Below, piece by piece: positions 15,732 through 20,117 of a stretch of 20,117 nucleotides of DNA. This DNA is from an uncultured Thiotrichaceae bacterium (GTDB lineage: Bacteria; Pseudomonadota; Gammaproteobacteria; Thiotrichales; Thiotrichaceae): contig CALHTA010000258.1 in NCBI GenBank assembly GCA_938038645.1, forward strand, positions 1 through 20,117, written 5' to 3'. The position numbers and the translations under genes are program-made. Under the pieces are notes generated by a model that made no database searches, had not been told where the DNA came from, and saw only the letters and a program-made list of their open reading frames with translations. How positions within the stretch are numbered: position 1 is the first letter of the stretch; the number at the start of each line of letters is the position of its first letter.

Positions 15732-16388
15732 ATGAAAGCATTAATAAACCAGTATTCTCAAACAGCAAAGTCTAAAGCGTTTTCCGTGTTTGCTGCTTCA
15801 TTCATGGCGGTCACCTTAGCGGGTTGCGGTGGTGCTGCTTCCGATAATGGGCAGATTCTCAACACAGTACAATTACCGACAGGGCCTTTAACGTATCTGT
15901 ATTGCCCTGATATCGGTGTTGGGGAGGAGACTTGCGTACTTGATGATCCAGCCAACGCTTATGCTCGTTCCGCAATAAACGGTACAACTAAATGGGACTT
16001 GGCGACAGCTGCTCCTTCACCACTCGCTAAATTTTATCTGTGGGCAACCGCTCATGTTAGGGATGCTCAAGGTGAAAATCAGTTTTACGTGGCAGAGAGC
16101 TTGCACAATATCGTTGCACAAGAAGGAAGTGGATTAGCTCAAGATCAGGCTAAGAGAGCTTACCGCGCACTCTTAGATAACTTTTATGGTTCGGTAACTT
16201 TCACTGGGCCTGTCAATGCACAGATCTCACATTTTCTAAGAGATTGGGTTGCTGATCGTTTAGTTCAGCCTGAGAGTTTCGGCTTACCTCAGCTGTATGA
16301 TACTCAGTCAGCAGCACTACAAGCGATTGATGATTGGGGTTATTTGTACGACGCAAATACCACAACGATTTCTAAAAAAATTAACTAA
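15732..16388 (+). CDS. Lipoprotein of unknown function, partner of the GH/barrel protein
   Basis: A 218-aa lipoprotein that I do not recognise. Seen: a signal peptide with lipobox LAGC (Cys32); two further Cys in the YCPDIGVGEETCV region that could form a disulfide; and a mainly helical C-terminal half (residues about 100-205) with AKFYLWATAHVRDA, LHNIVAQEG and AKRAYRALLDNFYG. The ATG at 15732 is chosen over one at 15714: AGGAGTG sits about 5 nt before it, while the upstream ATG lacks a site and lengthens the n-region. The gene lies 24 nt after the GH/barrel gene, so the products are probably made together. A lipoprotein that helps assemble or plug the barrel, or binds the same glycan, is a reasonable guess only. 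Confidence 0.75.
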   Translation: MKALINQYSQTAKSKAFSVFAASFMAVTLAGCGGAASDNGQILNTVQLPTGPLTYLYCPDIGVGEETCVLDDPANAYARSAINGTTKWDLATAAPSPLAKFYLWATAHVRDAQGENQFYVAESLHNIVAQEGSGLAQDQAKRAYRALLDNFYGSVTFTGPVNAQISHFLRDWVADRLVQPESFGLPQLYDTQSAALQAIDDWGYLYDANTTTISKKIN

Positions 16389-16401
16389 GCGTTCCTCCCC
16401 T

Positions 16402-16446
16402 ATGTGCATCGGTTTTTCTGAGGAGAGCCGGTGCATATTTGTTTTT
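16402..16446 (+). terminator. Terminator or attenuator between the lipoprotein and the phosphorylase
   Basis: ATGTGCATCGG (16402-16412) pairs with CCGGTGCATAT (16428-16438) through 11 positions, two of them G-T pairs. It is followed by TTGTTTTT. This lies inside what otherwise looks like an operon, so it may lower the level of the cytoplasmic genes relative to the surface genes. Confidence 0.6.
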
Positions 16447-16482
16447 AATTTCTGAAAAGTGCTTTAGGGAGATACCAAAAAC

Positions 16483-19400
16483 ATGGTACTGCAAGCTGTT
16501 AAAATGACTAACCAAGTTGATTCACACACGAACCAAGAGTCTCATGGTGAGTTCATTACTCGTGACAATGAACGTTATTACGCAATTCGCAATGTTGATA
16601 AGATGCCTGCGTTTTTTATCAGTGTTGTGTCCAATAGCGATCACTGGTTATTTGTTTCTTCAAATGGAGGTTTAACAGCAGGTCGTGTATCACCTGAGCT
16701 TGCTTTGTTCCCTTATGGCCCGGTCGATAAGATTGAAGAAAGTGCTCCACATACTGGGCCTAAAACAATTCTGAAGGTCCAGCAGCAAGGCAGTATTAGC
16801 AACTGGGAGCCTTTTAACGAAGCGCATACTGACAACTATGAACTAAGCCGTAATCTTTATAAAAATACACTGGGTAATAAGTTGTGTTTTGAAGAAATCA
16901 ATCATGACCTTCAATTGGCTTTTCGTTATACCTGGGCAACTTCAGATGAGTTTGGCTTCGTGCGTGACTGCGAGCTTGAAAACCTCAATAACAAATCAGT
17001 CAAAATTGATATGCTCGATGGTTTACAAAACATCGTGTCTGGTTCTACACCCCGTGAAATCCAAACCACTGCCAGTAATCTGGTTAACGCCTACAAGTGG
17101 AATGAGCTAGACCAAAAGACGGGAATTGGCTCATTTACTTTGTACTCAGGCATCAGTGATAGAGCGGCTCCAGCCGAGTCAATGTGGGCTAACACCGTTT
17201 TTTCTACAGGGATTGATGACGCGGTAATATTGCTATCTGCTAATCAAATTGCAGCATTTCGAAAGGGTCAGCAGCTTGAAACAGAGACAAGGGTTCGCGG
17301 AATACGCGGTGCTTATTTATTAAATAGTAGTTTTCAGTTAGATGAGGGTGCTAGCAAAACGTGGCAGTTCATCGCCAACGTTGAGCAAACACAAACTCAA
17401 GTTATTGCACTTCGCCACAAGCTACTCACAAACGGTGATATTCAACAGTCAATAGCTGAGTCAGTGTCTGCTGGTTCAGCTGATCTTGAAAAAATTATTG
17501 CAGCAGTTGATGGCTTTCAAACGACTGCTGAAGAAAATGTCAGTGTTCACCATTATGCGAATGTGCTGTTTAACAGCATGCGCGGTGGTGTTTTTGATAA
17601 GCAAAACAGTATCGATCAAGCTGATTTTATGGCGATGCTTCGTCATTTCAATGCACCGGTATATGAGCAAAATAAAGCCCAGCTGATGGGCAATCCTGAG
17701 TCCATGGAATTTGTTGATTTCATGGAAAGTATTAAGCAGACAAACGATTTGAATCTTGAGCGCTTGGCCTGTGAATATTTGCCAATCACTTTTGGTCGAC
17801 GTCACGGTGATCCGAGTCGCCCATGGAATCAATTTGCTATAAAACTTAAAGATGAGCAGGGTGATCCACTGCTTTCTTATCAAGGAAACTGGCGTGATAT
17901 TTTCCAGAACTGGGAAGCCTTGTTATTCAGCTATCCTGAGTTTATTGAAAACATCATTGCTAAGTTTGTTAATGCAACCACCTTAGATGGTTACAACCCC
18001 TATCGAATTACAAAAGAAGGGATAGATTGGGAAGTCCAAGAAAAAGATGATCCTTGGAGCTATATCGGCTATTGGGGAGATCATCAGATAATCTATTTGC
18101 TCAAGCTTCTTGAGCTGTCAGCTGATTTCCATCCGGGTCGACTCAATCAATTACTTAGACACCCGATTTATAGTTACGCTAATGTTCCTTATCGTATCAA
18201 GCCTTTTGCATCGATGTGTAAAGATCCAAAAGATACCGTTGATTATGATCATGCACTGTCGAATAAAATAGAGCAGCGTGTGAGTAGTATTGGTGCTGAT
18301 GGTAAGTTATTGCTTGATGAAAATGAGCAGGTTTATCAAGTTAATTTACTTGAAAAACTACTTATTCCAGTACTGTGTAAGCTAAGTAATTTAGTGCCGG
18401 ACGGTGGTATTTGGTTAAACACCCAGCGACCTGAGTGGAACGATGCTAATAACGCTTTAGTGGGTTACGGCTTGTCGATGGTGACGCTTAACTACCTCCG
18501 TCGTCATATCAGCTTTTTACAGTCTACATTGCAAAACGAGCAAGCACCTTTTGAGCTATCAAACGAAGTAGCTACTTGGTTAAATGAGACGACTGAAATA
18601 ATGGCATCAGCCACTGCCCAGTATAAAGCAGGCTCACTTAACGGTGAGACAAGGTTTAACATCTTCGAAGCGTTGCAGCAGTCTTCAGATCGTTATCGAC
18701 AGCAAGTTTATGCCAACGGCTTGGCAGGTAAGACAGAGCAGGGTGTTGAGAGTGTGCTTGAGTTGTTTAGTAGCGCTCTTGAAGTGATTGATCAGTGTAT
18801 CGAAAACAATAAACGAGAAGATGGGCTCTACCACGCCTATAACCTGCTTAATTTAAAACCGGGTGACCTAAATGTTGATTATCTTTATCCTATGCTTGAG
18901 GGTCAGGTAGCAGCGCTTAGTTCCGGTGCGATTCCATTAGCGCAAGCGGCAGATATGCTTGAGTCCTTGTATGAAACCAGTTTGTATCGTCCTGACCAGC
19001 ATACTTTCATCCTTTATCCTGATCGTGATTTGCCCGGCTTTTTCGAAAAGAATTGCATCTCACAATCACAGATTGATACTTACCCATCACTTCAGAAATT
19101 ATTTGCCCTTGGTGAAAGCAGTATCTTAGAAAAGGACGTTGAAGGGGTTTATCATTTCAACGCATCATTGACTAATAAGATGGATCTTGATGATAGTTTT
19201 AATCAATTAGTTGCGATGCATGGCACTAATTTGGAATCTATACGAACTGATCTTCATGAGCTTTACGAGTCAGTGTTTAACCATAAAGAGTTCACTGGTC
19301 GCTCTGGTGGTATGTTTGGTTTCGAAGGACTAGGCAGCATTTATTGGCACATGGTTTCAAAATTGCTTCTAGCCGCACAAGAAAATTTCTTAGCAGCAAA

Positions 19401-19956
19401 GAGTCAGAATGCAGATGAAGGTCTAATTCAAAGATTAGGTGATCTGTATTATCGTATTCGTGATGGGATCGGTTTCAACAAAACACCCTTGGAATATGGT
19501 GCTTTTCCGACGGATCCATATTCGCATACGCCTAAACACGCTGGCGCACAGCAGCCGGGCATGACGGGCCAAGTAAAAGAAGAGGTTCTGACTCGTTTTG
19601 CTGAGTTAGGTATTCGTATCGAAAACGGACAGGTTCTCATCGATAGTAGTTTGTTAAGGGCTAAAGAGTTTTTAAATGATTCAGGGTCTTTTACCCATAT
19701 TGACAAATTTGGCAACGAAAAAACACTGTCAGTTCCTGCATCAGGTTTAGCATTTACTTGGTGTCAGATCCCTTTTGTGTATATATTGGATCAGCTAGCA
19801 CAGCCATCTGTGAACGTTCATTTCACTGATGGGACTGAACAGCGCCTTGATGGACTGATTTTATCGCCAGAGTTAAGTGATGAGATCTTTAAGCACACAG
19901 GAAAAATTAGCCGAATTACCCTGAATTTGACTAGCGATATGCTATTCAAAGGCTAG
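16483..19956 (+). CDS. GH94-like (clan GH-Q) beta-glucan oligosaccharide phosphorylase
   Basis: A 1157-aa cytoplasmic protein, much longer than typical GH94 enzymes (about 800 aa) and in the size range of the beta-1,3-glucan phosphorylase families GH149 and GH161. Expected reaction: reversible phosphorolysis of beta-glucan oligosaccharides to alpha-glucose 1-phosphate. Seen: an N-terminal beta-sandwich with YAIRN and FVSSNGGLTAGR; a helical-barrel region with RRHGDPSRPWNQF and DPWSYIGYWGDHQ; and RPEWNDANNALVG, whose Asp654 lies in a W-N-D motif like the general-acid Asp of GH94 enzymes. No signal peptide is present. AGGGAG at 16466-16471 is 11 nt from the ATG. The sugar ABC transporter gene begins 35 nt downstream, which suggests that imported oligosaccharides are the substrate. 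I cannot assign GH94, GH149 or GH161 firmly. Confidence 0.75.
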   Translation: MVLQAVKMTNQVDSHTNQESHGEFITRDNERYYAIRNVDKMPAFFISVVSNSDHWLFVSSNGGLTAGRVSPELALFPYGPVDKIEESAPHTGPKTILKVQQQGSISNWEPFNEAHTDNYELSRNLYKNTLGNKLCFEEINHDLQLAFRYTWATSDEFGFVRDCELENLNNKSVKIDMLDGLQNIVSGSTPREIQTTASNLVNAYKWNELDQKTGIGSFTLYSGISDRAAPAESMWANTVFSTGIDDAVILLSANQIAAFRKGQQLETETRVRGIRGAYLLNSSFQLDEGASKTWQFIANVEQTQTQVIALRHKLLTNGDIQQSIAESVSAGSADLEKIIAAVDGFQTTAEENVSVHHYANVLFNSMRGGVFDKQNSIDQADFMAMLRHFNAPVYEQNKAQLMGNPESMEFVDFMESIKQTNDLNLERLACEYLPITFGRRHGDPSRPWNQFAIKLKDEQGDPLLSYQGNWRDIFQNWEALLFSYPEFIENIIAKFVNATTLDGYNPYRITKEGIDWEVQEKDDPWSYIGYWGDHQIIYLLKLLELSADFHPGRLNQLLRHPIYSYANVPYRIKPFASMCKDPKDTVDYDHALSNKIEQRVSSIGADGKLLLDENEQVYQVNLLEKLLIPVLCKLSNLVPDGGIWLNTQRPEWNDANNALVGYGLSMVTLNYLRRHISFLQSTLQNEQAPFELSNEVATWLNETTEIMASATAQYKAGSLNGETRFNIFEALQQSSDRYRQQVYANGLAGKTEQGVESVLELFSSALEVIDQCIENNKREDGLYHAYNLLNLKPGDLNVDYLYPMLEGQVAALSSGAIPLAQAADMLESLYETSLYRPDQHTFILYPDRDLPGFFEKNCISQSQIDTYPSLQKLFALGESSILEKDVEGVYHFNASLTNKMDLDDSFNQLVAMHGTNLESIRTDLHELYESVFNHKEFTGRSGGMFGFEGLGSIYWHMVSKLLLAAQENFLAAKSQNADEGLIQRLGDLYYRIRDGIGFNKTPLEYGAFPTDPYSHTPKHAGAQQPGMTGQVKEEVLTRFAELGIRIENGQVLIDSSLLRAKEFLNDSGSFTHIDKFGNEKTLSVPASGLAFTWCQIPFVYILDQLAQPSVNVHFTDGTEQRLDGLILSPELSDEIFKHTGKISRITLNLTSDMLFKG

Positions 19957-19991
19957 TGTTTTAACCCACAGCTCTATGGAGGAGCGAATCT

Positions 19992-20117
19992 ATGAAATCA
20001 TTAAAGCATTGTATTGCAGCCGCATTATTAGCGGGAACAAGCAGCATGGCACAAGCTGCTGACCTTGAAGTTACTCATTGGTGGACTTCAGGTGGTGAAG
20101 CGGCTGCTGTAAAAGTC
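19992..20117 (+). CDS. Sugar ABC transporter substrate-binding protein (5' part)
   Basis: The first 42 codons only; the gene runs off the right edge. Seen: a signal peptide ending AQA before ADLEV, then LEVTHWWTSGGEAAAVKV, a mature start typical of CUT1-type sugar-binding proteins of the glucose/mannose kind. GGAGGAG about 8 nt upstream is the ribosome site. It follows the phosphorylase by 35 nt and probably continues into permease and ATPase genes outside the window. It is the only uptake system visible in the locus. Confidence 0.88.
   Translation, partial: MKSLKHCIAAALLAGTSSMAQAADLEVTHWWTSGGEAAAVKV

Noticed and set aside
17476..17883. 135-codon open frame on the minus strand
   Set aside because: It lies entirely inside the phosphorylase gene, has a composition of a chance antisense frame, and has no recognisable domain.

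Overview
The window looks like chromosomal DNA from a marine-type gammaproteobacterium. It is moderately AT-rich. It encodes an IbpA-like small heat-shock protein of proteobacterial type, several lipobox-bearing lipoproteins and an outer-membrane-type beta-barrel ending in Phe, so it is Gram-negative. The GH3 enzyme has the layout of the marine Pseudoalteromonas enzyme ExoP. I cannot fix the genus from sequence alone.

Layout. Bases 1-1894 are general-purpose genes: an IbpA-type Hsp20 with a strong terminator, a YdjM-like membrane metal-dependent hydrolase and a CPXCG-motif Cys-rich mini-protein. From about 1950 to the right edge the window is a polysaccharide-utilisation locus. It holds a GH3 exo-beta-glucanase lipoprotein and a GH26-like glycosidase, followed by a convergent GntR/LacI hybrid regulator. 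Next comes a 579-bp regulatory region, and then a lipoprotein made of a CBM4/9-like domain plus five beta-domain repeats of exactly 150 residues. A GH30 without a signal peptide follows, then a secreted clan GH-A glycosidase fused to a C-terminal outer-membrane beta-barrel, an unknown lipoprotein, a very large GH94-like (clan GH-Q) phosphorylase, and the 5' end of a sugar ABC transporter substrate-binding protein. The last gene is cut by the window edge.

Model (inference). The GH3, the GH26-like enzyme, the repeat lipoprotein, the GH/beta-barrel fusion and the unknown lipoprotein would act in the envelope or at the surface. They would bind a beta-glucan and cut it to oligosaccharides. An ABC transporter, whose first gene begins at 19992, would import these. 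The cytoplasmic GH30 would remove side-chain or beta-1,6-linked glucose, and the phosphorylase would release glucose 1-phosphate. This enzyme set fits a laminarin-like beta-1,3/1,6-glucan best; a mixed-linkage glucan is the main alternative. No TonB-dependent transporter is visible, so uptake appears to be of ABC type.

Regulation. A 12-bp palindrome, TGCTATATAGCA, and close variants occur upstream of the regulator (7182-7193), the repeat lipoprotein (7469-7480) and the GH/barrel gene (12573-12584). This makes it the best candidate operator for the locus regulator.

The most unusual items are the glycosidase/beta-barrel fusion with its adjacent unknown lipoprotein, and the multi-domain non-catalytic lipoprotein. 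Together they suggest a surface glycan-capture and cleavage apparatus in a bacterium that does not use a Sus-type transporter here.
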